From the NCBI GenBank assembly GCA_964648365.1, contig CAZYLK010000026.1, positions 1-44,935 of the forward strand: a stretch of DNA of 44,935 nt, given 5' to 3'. Positions 34,523-43,015 of the stretch are shown here, in pieces (position 1 is the stretch's first letter; every line of letters begins with the position of its first letter). Origin of the DNA: SURF-32 sp964648365 (lineage in GTDB: Bacteria; Planctomycetota; Phycisphaerae; UBA1845). The notes below the pieces were generated by a model. That model saw only the letters and a list, made by a program, of their open reading frames with translations. It searched no databases and had not been told where the DNA came from. The translations under genes and the position numbers were made by a program.

Positions 34523-35821
34523 TCACCCCCCCGCCTTCAATCGTTCAAGAACGGTGACGACTTCCGACGCGCGATGCTCGACGCCGGTTCGATCGGTGAC
34601 CACGACCGAAAGGACGTGATCACCCGCCTCGGTCAGCAGTTTCTGGCCGCTGATGCCGCTCGAAACAGGCTCGGCCCCGATGAGCCACACCACCGAAGCA
34701 CCCTCCGCGATCCGGTCATCGATGTGGACCTGGTAGGTCAGCAGCAGCGGCGCCACGTCGATCGTCCGGCTGACGCGGATGCGCACGGGCGAGTCACGGT
34801 CGGCAGCCGTCCCGGCGGCATCGCCCGGTAGCGATCCTGTGGAAGACCGCCCTGCGGCCGGAACCCGGCCGGGGCCACGCGGGGGCGCGCCGACCGTGGT
34901 CGTCGTGGCTCTGGCCGCCAGAACGTCTGAGCTGAGAACCTGCAAGTACGCCACTTCGAAGGGAGGCGATTTCGCCGGAACGCCGCAGACACGGGCGAAG
35001 AAGGCACCCGCCGGTCCGGGCGTTCGCACGTGCCCGTGCGATGCGAACCGCGCGAACGTGATGTCGAAACCGCGCTGGGCATACCAGTTGCCGGCGGCCA
35101 TCGACTCGCGCCGGCAGATGCCGAGGTCGTTTTCCGTGTAGAACACCGCGATCGGCATGTCGCGGTACTTCGCCACGTTGACCTCGTCGAGCAGGTCCGC
35201 GTTGAAGTTGCTCTGCTTGACCGCCAGGCAGGAAAACCGATCCGGATGCCGGTTAACCATGTAGTGCGCGATGTAACCGCCATAGGACCAGCTCGTCGCC
35301 AGGACGGCGGCCGGGTTGACGTCCGTCGTTCGGACGATTTCGTCCATGATGGCGAGCGTCACGGCCTCGTCGCGACGGAGCGAGGAGGTGACGCGGTCCA
35401 GCGGCGGCGGCTTGGTGATGTCCGGCGCCCGCAACTGCGGGGCACAGACGACGAAGCCGTAACGGTCCGCCTCCTGCTGCCACTCGCGAATCTGCGACTT
35501 GGCGGTGTCGAACGGCTTCATACCGTGAAACGTCACGACGAGGGGGCGCTTGGCGCCGGTCGCGCGCGTTGTGGCCGGCGGATGGGCCGGATCGGAGCCG
35601 CGATAATCGGCGGGCAAGTAAAGATAGTATCCGGCGCCGGTCGATGCCTCGCTGAGGTGCAGCACGCGCCCGGCGCCGCGCGGCTGGCTGACGATGCAGC
35701 CGGACCCGACGGGAAGCACCAGCAACACGACGAGCAGCCGCACGCCCCCCACCCGGCGGCCGGAGCGGCGCAGGCCTGACCACGCCGGCTCGATCTTGCC
35801 CCGCGGCCCGCAAACGCCCAT
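34523..35821 (-). CDS. Alpha/beta-hydrolase esterase lipoprotein
   Basis: A 432-residue protein. The ATG at 35821 has AGGAGG 9 bases upstream; a GTG at 35848 is less likely. A signal peptide ends in LPVGSGC, a lipobox. About residues 60-300 look like an LpqC/PHB-depolymerase-type hydrolase: PLVVTFHG (oxyanion region), TSWSYGGYIAHY with the nucleophile Ser (S-x-S-x-G in place of G-x-S-x-G), YTENDLGICR for the acid, and ASHGHVR for the His. The C-terminal ~90 residues (VRIRVSRTID to DHVLSVVVTDRTG) resemble a PKD/Ig-like fold. Surface-anchored esterase; substrate unknown. yidD follows at once. Confidence 0.82.
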   Translation of the reverse strand: MGVCGPRGKIEPAWSGLRRSGRRVGGVRLLVVLLVLPVGSGCIVSQPRGAGRVLHLSEASTGAGYYLYLPADYRGSDPAHPPATTRATGAKRPLVVTFHGMKPFDTAKSQIREWQQEADRYGFVVCAPQLRAPDITKPPPLDRVTSSLRRDEAVTLAIMDEIVRTTDVNPAAVLATSWSYGGYIAHYMVNRHPDRFSCLAVKQSNFNADLLDEVNVAKYRDMPIAVFYTENDLGICRRESMAAGNWYAQRGFDITFARFASHGHVRTPGPAGAFFARVCGVPAKSPPFEVAYLQVLSSDVLAARATTTTVGAPPRGPGRVPAAGRSSTGSLPGDAAGTAADRDSPVRIRVSRTIDVAPLLLTYQVHIDDRIAEGASVVWLIGAEPVSSGISGQKLLTEAGDHVLSVVVTDRTGVEHRASEVVTVLERLKAGG

Positions 35822-35921
35822 TCCCCCGCTCCTCCTGAACTCACTCACTCGCCTGACTCCCTTCGTCGGACACGAAACGGTACACTATAGCCGTCTTTCG
35901 CGGCACTCGGCCAGACAGGCG

Positions 35922-37289
35922 GTGCGGCGTGATCCCGACGCGTTGGAATTGGGGCGTTTCCCGTTGTTTCTGCGGCTGAACAAGCTCGCGCCCGTGGTTC
36001 TCGGGCTGGCCCTGGCGGCAGCGTCCGCCGCTGCCGCCTGTAGCGACGAATCGCAGGAGCCATCCGCAGGAGAGTGGTTCGAGCGCGGTCGGCAGGCGGA
36101 GGCGATTCAGGACTGGGCCGCGGCCGCGACGGCATTCGCGAAGGCGATCGCCGCCGATCCGACCCGGGCGGAATTCCGCCTCCATCACGCCGTCGCCGTG
36201 CATCGGACAGGAGAGATCGAGTCCGCCGTCGCACTGCTGGAAGCGCTGGTCCGGGCTGAGCCGCTGCTTGTCGACGCTGCGACCCAACTGGCGCGCTGGT
36301 ACGTGGATGCCGGGCGAGGCAAAGACGCCGTGGCGGTGCTGGCGCCCCACGCCGAGAAGGCCGGGCTTCACGACGTTCAGCAGCTACTCGGTCAGGCCTG
36401 GCTGCTGCTGGGGCAGCCGGCCGAGGCACGGAGTTGCATCGCGCGCTGTCTGACCGTCCAACCCGCGTCGGGGATCGACCATTACCTGATGGGCGAGTGT
36501 CACCGCCTCGACGGGCGACCGGCACTGGCGTCGCAGTCGTATCTGAAGGCGCTCGAGTTCGGTTACGAGACCGGCGCGTTGCACGCGCGGCTTGCGGAAA
36601 CGCTGCACGCCCGCGGCCGGGACGTCGTCGATCCGCGGATCGTCAAGGCAACCAGCGATCTGGCCGGGACGCTCTACGGCGAGTCGTTTCTGCTGGAACC
36701 CCTCGCGGAAGCGCCGGCGATCTATCGCGCGTGCGGTGTCGGCTCGGCGCTCTATCACGTTCACCGGGCAATAGCGCTCGAAGCTGAGGTGCCGGGACTG
36801 GCGTTGCTGCTGGGTGACGTTTCGCTGGCCGCGCAGCGGTATGACGAAGCCCGCCGGGCGTACATCCGCGCGCTGGCGGACGCGGACCCCGGCCTGTCGC
36901 CCGCGCGTCGCGCCGAGGTTGAACACGGCCTGGCCCGCGCGTGCCTGGGCGTCGGCGATACGCAGAGCTACGTCGACCACGCCGAGGCCGCGGCCGCCGC
37001 CGATGCGGCGAAGTACGGCCCGTGGCTGTTTACGGTCTATCACACCGCGGCCAACCGATGGGCGGCCGAGGGCGACCGCGCGCGCTGCATCGACGCGCTG
37101 GAGCGCGCGGCCCGCGCCCGCGCCGACGACGCGCCGACGCGCTTCCGCTTGGGCGAGTTGCTGTGGGAGGCCGGACGCCGCGAGGACGCCGTGCGCCAAT
37201 GGCGCATCACGCTCGAACTCGACCCGCGACACCCCGCCCGCGATCGGATGATGGAGGCGATTCGGGAGGTGGGGAAGCGGAGCGGGTGA
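35922..37289 (+). CDS. Exported TPR-repeat protein
   Basis: About 455 residues. The start is uncertain: the frame is open far upstream, but the divergent esterase gene occupies that DNA, so a GTG at 35922 or a TTG at 35964 is likely. The signal peptide is LNKLAPVVLGLALAAASAAAA, followed by a Cys that could be lipidated. The rest is TPR-like: AIQDWAAAATAFAKAIAADP, then ESAVALLEALVRAEPLLVDAA, and C-terminal EDAVRQWRITLELDPRHPAR; some units in the middle are degenerate. TPR proteins are protein-binding scaffolds; the partner is unknown. TACACTAT at 35881-35888 may be its -10 box. Confidence 0.78.
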   Translation: MRRDPDALELGRFPLFLRLNKLAPVVLGLALAAASAAAACSDESQEPSAGEWFERGRQAEAIQDWAAAATAFAKAIAADPTRAEFRLHHAVAVHRTGEIESAVALLEALVRAEPLLVDAATQLARWYVDAGRGKDAVAVLAPHAEKAGLHDVQQLLGQAWLLLGQPAEARSCIARCLTVQPASGIDHYLMGECHRLDGRPALASQSYLKALEFGYETGALHARLAETLHARGRDVVDPRIVKATSDLAGTLYGESFLLEPLAEAPAIYRACGVGSALYHVHRAIALEAEVPGLALLLGDVSLAAQRYDEARRAYIRALADADPGLSPARRAEVEHGLARACLGVGDTQSYVDHAEAAAAADAAKYGPWLFTVYHTAANRWAAEGDRARCIDALERAARARADDAPTRFRLGELLWEAGRREDAVRQWRITLELDPRHPARDRMMEAIREVGKRSG

Positions 37290-37662
37290 GTTCACGGCCG
37301 GTCCACGAAGTCCGGGCAGAAGTGAGCGTGCGCCGAGTTGCGGTCCGGAGCCGGCTGGCTCATTTGTAAGAACTTGTCGGGCCTCTGCCGGGCGGTATTG
37401 ACGGGTACGGCGGATTAACCTCAGAATGAACCTCAGCCGTCTCCAGGAGGTTTGCCGCGCTGCGGCGAAGGGTGGACGGCTTGGACATCGGTTTCGAGGG
37501 TGCCGGTGAGGCTCCGCATGGGCGCGGAGCACGAGGGGTCAGTGGATGACTTGCGGGACGCTGCCAGCAGGGTACGCATCCGGGCAACGTGGCATTCGAT
37601 CACTTCGCTATCTGGTCGCCGGCATTCCCATCGCAGAGGGTTCAATCTGAAAGGGAGTCCCA
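37290..37662. other. 373-base stretch without a gene
   Basis: Holds a candidate promoter (37398-37427) and an 8-bp direct repeat AACCTCAG at 37417 and 37429 that overlaps its -10 region. The orphan ribosome-binding-like CCAGGAGG near 37443 leads into no frame I trust. Confidence 0.5.
37398..37427 (+). promoter_or_regulatory. Candidate promoter for the HExxH protein gene
   Basis: TTGACG (37398-37403), 18-base spacer and CAGAAT (37422-37427), with an 8-bp direct repeat across the -10. The leader would be about 230 bases. Confidence 0.35.
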
Positions 37663-38796
37663 ATGATGTCTCGAAACTGCCTCGTTCCGTTCCGTTCCGT
37701 TCCGTTGTGCTGTGTCCTGATGGCCGCCTTTCCTGCCGCCACGGTGCTGGCTGATATCGGCGACATCGAAGACATCGGCGACATGCTGGAGGTCATGGTT
37801 GACGACCTGAGCACCCAGGGCGAAGGGTGCGGCGGGGCGCTGCGCGTCGGCGAACCCAGCGTGGTGGAGGACACGTCCGGCGTCGTGTTTGCATCGTCGC
37901 CTGTTCTCCTGGTCGTCGACGGCACGACCGAGGCCAGCGGCACGTCCTTCCTTACGGTCGATCCTGACCTTGTAACCGTTGACAGCGTGACGGTCATCAC
38001 GCGCGACTCCGTCGTGTACACGCTCAGCCTGTCCGTTGAACTGGACGATGATGAACTGCACATCTGCGGGTACATTTCATACTACCAGTCGCCGTCCACC
38101 ATTGTCTACGAAGGCGGGTGGACCTATACCGTTGCCAACGGGCTGGAGACCGACGAGGGCACCGACGAGGAATTCGCGGAGACGCTGATCGAGGTGTTCG
38201 GATGTGACCCCGAGGCCGCACTCGCCTTCAACATCGGGAATGTTTTCCAATTCCTAGGCAACGTCATCATTATGGGCGTCAACTACGTTGCAGACTTCTT
38301 CAAGTCTTATACAGCGCCAACGGAATGTGATGGGCCGCTCTTCTATGACGGATCCGGGCAGAGTTGTGAGGAGCGTACGATACCATGCAAGGATAGTGTT
38401 GATGAGATGAGCGAGCTGATCGACAGCATTCCTGGCGCTTCCGCCGGCTTCAAAAAGTGTATGAAAGGTAGAGCCGGCTGCGGCGGATCGTCTTTCGCGC
38501 GATTGAAGGTGAGTTGTGCGGACGATGATGATTGCGGACCGTGTGGTAACGCGGGCGGGTGCAACCTCGGAGGAGCACAGATATGGTACTGCATGCCGGA
38601 TACCATGGATGAGTGTGGATGCGTCAACACGATCTTCCACGAGATGGCGCATTCATGTGGATACGTGGACGGTGCAATCCACACACCAGTGGATGACGAT
38701 GATAATTGTCCACCCGTAGAGGAGTGGGAAAACGTTACTGGCACCTACAGAGTCGGCTTCTGGTGGAATGAACAGTGCTGCAATGCGGCAAACTGA
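37663..38796 (+). CDS. Exported Cys-rich protein with a zincin-like HEMAH motif
   Basis: A 377-residue protein with GGGAG 6 bases before the ATG. A signal peptide (about residues 1-30) contains four copies of a 5-bp repeat at DNA level. Residues 30-170 are acidic and beta-rich. About 200-377 is Cys-rich and includes CGCVNTIFHEMAHSCGYVDG near residue 330: His-Glu-x-x-His is the metalloprotease zinc motif, and a downstream His or Asp (AIHTPVDDDD) might be the third ligand. I recognise no named peptidase family. The second half looks less G+C-rich than the neighbours. It is followed by two small paralogous genes in the same direction. Confidence 0.8.
   Translation: MMSRNCLVPFRSVPLCCVLMAAFPAATVLADIGDIEDIGDMLEVMVDDLSTQGEGCGGALRVGEPSVVEDTSGVVFASSPVLLVVDGTTEASGTSFLTVDPDLVTVDSVTVITRDSVVYTLSLSVELDDDELHICGYISYYQSPSTIVYEGGWTYTVANGLETDEGTDEEFAETLIEVFGCDPEAALAFNIGNVFQFLGNVIIMGVNYVADFFKSYTAPTECDGPLFYDGSGQSCEERTIPCKDSVDEMSELIDSIPGASAGFKKCMKGRAGCGGSSFARLKVSCADDDDCGPCGNAGGCNLGGAQIWYCMPDTMDECGCVNTIFHEMAHSCGYVDGAIHTPVDDDDNCPPVEEWENVTGTYRVGFWWNEQCCNAAN
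37684..37705 (+). repeat. Pentanucleotide repeat GTTCC x4 in the signal-peptide coding region
   Basis: Four tandem copies of GTTCC within codons 8-14 of the HExxH gene. Gain or loss of one unit shifts the frame. Confidence 0.85.
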
Positions 38797-38830
38797 ACAT
38801 GTACAACGTGAACGAACTGGAGCGAACCGA

Positions 38831-39328
38831 ATGTTCTGGAAGAAAGCGTATACGACACGTTCGACAGTACTCGCTTTGAGTCTCGCAATCTGGTGCCTGC
38901 CGCTTCTCGGCTGCTTCCCGTGGGACTGTGAATTGCAGGTCAACGATCCTGGTGCCTCGTTGAGAGTGGAAGGTGTTCTATTGGAAGCCGACGGCCAGAC
39001 TCCGGTACGCGGCGCCACGGTCGGTGGCCAGTCTCTCACCGATGGCGAGGTGACGGATGAGCAGTCGCCCCTGAACCGGGACGGCAGTCGTAGATGGCCG
39101 GTCACCGACGCCGGTGCCTTTTCCATCCGGTTCACGTCTGCGGCGGAGCCGTGTGAGGGGGCACCGGCTTTGCCGAGACCCGATCAAGTTGACTTGATCG
39201 TCCTGACCGACGATTGTGAGCGGTCCGTCAGCGTTGACATCAACGAGGACACCGTGGTCGACCTTGATCCACCTGACCATATCTTGGAGTTAAGGGATCC
39301 GATTCTGGTTCCGGCTTGTCAGGAGTGA
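38831..39328 (+). CDS. Small lipoprotein with carboxypeptidase-regulatory-like domain, paralogue 1
   Basis: A 165-residue protein; GGAG lies 8 bases before the ATG at 38831. The signal peptide ends in LPLLGC, a good lipobox. About residues 40-100 read like a carboxypeptidase regulatory-like fold (SLRVEGVLLEADGQTPVRGA, then GGQSLTDGEVTDE and GAFSIRF). A Cys pair flanks the rest, ending in PILVPACQE. Its closest relative is the next gene, with which it shares most of the mature part. Probably an outer-envelope binding protein; ligand unknown. Confidence 0.82.
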   Translation: MFWKKAYTTRSTVLALSLAIWCLPLLGCFPWDCELQVNDPGASLRVEGVLLEADGQTPVRGATVGGQSLTDGEVTDEQSPLNRDGSRRWPVTDAGAFSIRFTSAAEPCEGAPALPRPDQVDLIVLTDDCERSVSVDINEDTVVDLDPPDHILELRDPILVPACQE

Positions 39329-39358
39329 AACGGTGCGCCAAGCGCACTAGGTCAGCGT

Positions 39359-39395
39359 TGGCCCGGGGCAGTTGTCCACTGCCCCGGGCCATTAT
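39359..39395 (+). terminator. Intrinsic terminator between the two paralogues
   Basis: A perfect 13-bp stem, TGGCCCGGGGCAG (39359-39371) with CTGCCCCGGGCCA (39379-39391), 7-base loop, then TTATT. Confidence 0.75.
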
Positions 39396-39428
39396 TGCAT
39401 CCGACGGGAAACGAAGGTAGCGCAATCG

Positions 39429-39935
39429 ATGAGGCGCAAACGAATATGGAACGCAGGTTCGACATGGCTCGCGATCGGTGTCGCGTTCGCATGCCTGCCG
39501 CTGTTCGGCTGGTTTCCATTCTGGCCGTGGGACTGTCCGTTGCCGCCGAGCAATCCTGACGACTCCCTGAGAGTCGAAGGCATTCTGCTGGAAGCCGACG
39601 GTCAGACGCCGGTCAGCGATGCCACGGTAGGCGGCCAGTCTCTTACGGATGGCGAGGTGACGGATGAAGAGTCGCCGTTGAATCGCGACGGGAGTCCTCG
39701 ATGGCCGGTCACCGAAGACGGTGCTTTTTCCATTCGGTTCACGTCAGCGGCGGAACCATGCGCCGGACGGCCCGCTTTGCCGACGCCCGATCAGGTGGAG
39801 TTAATCGTCCTCACTGACGATTGCGAGCGGAGCGTCAGCATCGACATCAACGCGGATACGGTGGTCGACCTTGATCCCCCTGACCATGTCCTGGCATTGA
39901 AGGATCCGATTCTGGTTCCAGCCTGCCAGGAGTAG
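39429..39935 (+). CDS. Small exported protein with carboxypeptidase-regulatory-like domain, paralogue 2 (lipobox Cys lost)
   Basis: A 168-residue protein with GAAGGTAG about 9 bases before the ATG at 39429. It is a tandem copy of the previous gene: SLRVEGILLEADGQTPVSDA, GGQSLTDGEVTDEESPLNRDG and PILVPACQE match. At the place where paralogue 1 has LPLLGCFPW this one reads LPLFGWFPFWPW, so the lipidated Cys is replaced by Trp. The hydrophobic N-terminus may now act as a membrane anchor or a poor signal. Confidence 0.82.
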   Translation: MRRKRIWNAGSTWLAIGVAFACLPLFGWFPFWPWDCPLPPSNPDDSLRVEGILLEADGQTPVSDATVGGQSLTDGEVTDEESPLNRDGSPRWPVTEDGAFSIRFTSAAEPCAGRPALPTPDQVELIVLTDDCERSVSIDINADTVVDLDPPDHVLALKDPILVPACQE

Positions 39936-39992
39936 ACCCCGGCGTGGCGGTGGCGCGGCTGCGGGCTGACCGCCGGTGACCCCAGACCAGGC

Positions 39993-41729
39993 CTACCCAA
40001 TCCGGCTTGCGGGTTCTTCATCTTGGGCGGCCGGCAGGTCCTCATCCTCCCCCGGCCGGGACATGAGGTATTGGTGCTTGAACTGTTCGTTCGCGCCGCC
40101 GCGCTGCGCCATGCGCCGGGCGTTGCGCTGCGCCAGCGTGCCGGGCTGTAGCGGGCGGGCGGCCACCGGGGCCAGGCGATGCGTGGCGCGCTTGGCGCGA
40201 TATTCCACGTTGAGGTCGCACAGGGCGGCGTCCACCTGTCGGGCCAGCCGCTCGGCCGCGGCGCCGTCGCTTTCGACGTATAGGGCGTAGTAGGGCGGGT
40301 CGGCCCAGCGCGGCGCGAGCACGAAGAGGTCCGCCGCCGCGTCGACCGCCTCGGTCGCGGCAGCGTACGCCCGCACAACCTGCCACTCGGTCAGCTTCTC
40401 GCCCGTCATGCTGGCCGTGTGCCGGCCGCGGTGCAGAAACTCGATCACCGGCGCCAGCCCCTCGAACCTCACCACGCGCACGTAGTCGCCCAGGTCATAC
40501 CGGTACAGGCCCGCGGGGTTGGTCATGATCACGCGATAGGTTCTGCCTGCGTCCACTTCGTGACAGAGCCTGGTGTCCGCGGCGTCGTTCGATGCGCCCT
40601 CCTCGATGAATTCAAAAAACGCCGATTCGATGTCGAGCACGCCGGCCGGCGATCCGTCGCCGAGCCCGATGGAGACGCGCCCCTCCGTAGCCAGCAGGCC
40701 GATATCGCGCACCGGCGTATCGCCGAAACACGCGGGGAAGTCAGCAAGGTGCAGCCCCATCGTCCCGCCGGTCCAGTTCGCCAGAAACGCCAGGTTCCAG
40801 AAATGGCGCGGCAGCAACTGGCCTTCGCGGGCGTGGATTCGCTCGAAGCGTCGTGCCGTTGCGGGGTCGGGTCGCAGCCGCGCCCGAATCCGACTGAGCA
40901 CGTCGATCGGCCCGCGGGCGCCACGCCCCGGCTGCGTCGAGACCGCCGATTCGGGCATCCCCACGGGCAGCGTCAGCGTACCGTCGCGGATGTCGCGGAT
41001 GAGCCGTTCGGTGTGGTGCTGCGCCGCGCGGGCGATCCGCAGTTGCGTCGCCGGGCTGGCGGCGACGCAGAACGCCACGTCCTTCGGCGCCGCCAGCCGC
41101 ATGATGCCGTAGTATCGCGCGTCGGCGTCGTCGATGTAGGCCGTCTGGGGGGGGACGGCGTAGAACCGGCGGACGAGCCGCTTCTGCGACTTTGCCAGCA
41201 GCCCGGAGATCGCCCCGCACGGCACGCCCGCATCCGTCCGGGATTCGTCCATCCGGGACGATACTTGCAGGATGTGTCGCAGCCAGCCGGACGGGTGATC
41301 CGTCAGCGCCTTGACGCCGAAGATGTTCCAGCCCCGACGATACGCGCGCACGAAGGCATCGGTCACCGGGATACGTTTGGGCCGATCCGTCGTGCCGCTG
41401 CTGACTGCGAACATGCGAATCGGCTCGTCCGCCGCCAGCAGCGCCGCCGCGTCCCCCGCCACCACGCGATCCATGTACGGTCGAAGCCCTTCATAGTCCC
41501 GAATGGGCACGGCCGCGCGAAACTGATCCACCGAGCCGATCGACGCGAAGCCGTGCTCGCGTCCGAAGTCGGTATCGCGACGGCGGGCGAGCAGCCGAAT
41601 CAGCAGGCGCTCCTGCCGCAGCGGCGCCCGCGCGAGATCGCGCAGGAAGCGAGACAACTGCGAGCGCGCATGGGCGGTCGCGAGCATCGCAGCCGGGCGA
41701 AACCAGAGGCGGGCGAAGTCGAGCGGCAC
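39993..41729 (-). CDS. GH3-family acyl-acid amido synthetase-like protein
   Basis: A 578-residue member of the ANL-type adenylate-forming GH3 family, known best from plants where it joins acyl acids to amino acids. Visible: SSGTTDRPKRIPVTD (ATP-binding loop), YRYDLGDYVRVVRFEG, and SMTGEKLTEWQVVRAY in the C-terminal part. The full GH3 length is present. The start is a GTG at 41729 with no good ribosome-binding site. Its acceptor and acyl substrate in bacteria are unknown. It is divergent from the HNH gene. Confidence 0.9.
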   Translation of the reverse strand: MPLDFARLWFRPAAMLATAHARSQLSRFLRDLARAPLRQERLLIRLLARRRDTDFGREHGFASIGSVDQFRAAVPIRDYEGLRPYMDRVVAGDAAALLAADEPIRMFAVSSGTTDRPKRIPVTDAFVRAYRRGWNIFGVKALTDHPSGWLRHILQVSSRMDESRTDAGVPCGAISGLLAKSQKRLVRRFYAVPPQTAYIDDADARYYGIMRLAAPKDVAFCVAASPATQLRIARAAQHHTERLIRDIRDGTLTLPVGMPESAVSTQPGRGARGPIDVLSRIRARLRPDPATARRFERIHAREGQLLPRHFWNLAFLANWTGGTMGLHLADFPACFGDTPVRDIGLLATEGRVSIGLGDGSPAGVLDIESAFFEFIEEGASNDAADTRLCHEVDAGRTYRVIMTNPAGLYRYDLGDYVRVVRFEGLAPVIEFLHRGRHTASMTGEKLTEWQVVRAYAAATEAVDAAADLFVLAPRWADPPYYALYVESDGAAAERLARQVDAALCDLNVEYRAKRATHRLAPVAARPLQPGTLAQRNARRMAQRGGANEQFKHQYLMSRPGEDEDLPAAQDEEPASRIG

Positions 41730-41920
41730 GACGGCCAGCGTAGCGGATCAGCGGCACCGCAGAAACGGCGGGCCACCGTCCGCCCGTCCGCACGCCCGAG
41801 ACGGCCCGGACCGCTCGCAGGAGGGCACAAACCAGCGCCAGGGGCCTCCACGGGGCCGGTCGAATTGTGAAGATTGCGTCAGGGAACCGTGGTTTTTCGG
41901 TTCCAATCCGCCGGCTCGGC

Positions 41921-41949
41921 TTGATCAGCGGCCGCCGCGGACTTACACT
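41921..41949 (+). promoter_or_regulatory. Candidate promoter of the HNH endonuclease gene
   Basis: TTGATC (41921-41926), 17-base spacer and TACACT (41944-41949), about 50 bases before the start at 42002. Confidence 0.5.
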
Positions 41950-42001
41950 CATTTGAGATTCGATCAGACACCGTCCGTCCGGGCGGACCTTCTGCCCGGC
42001 G

Positions 42002-42697
42002 GTGACGACGCAAGGAGAGTCTACCTTCGCAGCCGGCGCCATCTCAGCAGGATCCTCGCAGCCTTCCGCGCTCAACGCCAGCGTGCTGATGCTCAATGCG
42101 CATTACGTCGCGCTTCGCGTCATCGACGTTCGCCGGGCGTTCACGCTTCTGTGCAAGCGGGACCGGGACAACGCGCCCGTCGCGGAGGTCGTCAGCGTCG
42201 AGGACGGCCGGTACACGTCGTACGATTTCGACGGCTGGGCGGAACTGAGCGCCTTTCGGGCCGAGTTCGAGCCGGATCTGCACGACTGGGTCCGCACGGT
42301 TCGGTTCAGCGTCGCGGTGCCCCGCATCATCCGGGTTCTGACGTACAACCGCGTACCGCGGCAGGAAGTGAAGTTCAACCGGCGGAACATCTTCGCCCGC
42401 GACCACAACACCTGTCAGTATTGCGGCAAGCGCTTCGGCACGTCGGAGTTGAGCATCGACCACGTCGTCCCGCGGTCTCAGGGCGGGCCGAACGCGTGGG
42501 ACAACGTCGTCTGCGCCTGCGTCGTGTGCAACGTCCGAAAAGGCGGACGCACGCCGGCCCAGGCGCGGCTGAAGCTCATCCGTCCGCCGGTCAAGCCGGC
42601 CCGCAGCCCGGCCGTCACCATCAAGCTGTCAGAGCACAAGTACGCCTCCTGGCGGCAGTTCGTCGACGCCGCGTATTGGGACGTCGAACTCCGCTGA
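42002..42697 (+). CDS. HNH endonuclease
   Basis: A 231-residue protein. About residues 135-185 form a zinc-bound HNH domain: NTCQYCGKRFGT, SIDHVVPRSQGG with the catalytic His, then NAWDNVVCACVVCNVRKG, giving the CxxC/CxxC pairs. The part before it (LNAHYVALRVIDVRRAFTLL and FDGWAEL) matches the N-terminal half of the widespread HNH family of about 170-200 residues. The first 25 residues are extra; a start at the internal GTG or ATG near 42080-42090 is possible, though AAGGAG at 42011 lacks a start behind it. Genomic role unknown; often nuclease of mobile or repair type. Confidence 0.88.
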   Translation: MTTQGESTFAAGAISAGSSQPSALNASVLMLNAHYVALRVIDVRRAFTLLCKRDRDNAPVAEVVSVEDGRYTSYDFDGWAELSAFRAEFEPDLHDWVRTVRFSVAVPRIIRVLTYNRVPRQEVKFNRRNIFARDHNTCQYCGKRFGTSELSIDHVVPRSQGGPNAWDNVVCACVVCNVRKGGRTPAQARLKLIRPPVKPARSPAVTIKLSEHKYASWRQFVDAAYWDVELR

Positions 42698-43015
42698 CGC
42701 CTCGCGGCGGCGCCGTTTGTGGCGTCTGAGAATTACGCTGCGCGCCCGCTTCGTGCCCCCGCTCGAACCTTGCCCACGCTTCCGGCCCCCCGCAAGCCGC
42801 CCCGCTATCGGACGTGAAACACGCGCGCACCGCGGGGTTTACCCCATCGACATGAAGCCGCGCCCCAAGCACTCCGATGAATCCGCTGGATTGTTCGGAC
42901 GACCGGAGCGCCGCGCTCGCGTTCCCAGCGGTGCGCAGGCCGTTGCGTCCCGGTCGCGCCCTGCGAACGCGCGCGCTGCGCGACCGCACGTCAGGATTCA
43001 GGGTAAGCCGCCACG
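42698..43015. other. 318-base stretch without a gene
   Basis: Apart from a short GGGG/CCCC inverted repeat near 42836-42847 and weak inverted repeats, I see no promoter, repeat or trustworthy frame here. Confidence 0.5.

Noticed and set aside
37433..37663. Minus-strand frame of 76 codons upstream of the HExxH gene
   Set aside because: No start signal, no recognised motif, and it overlaps the likely promoter region.
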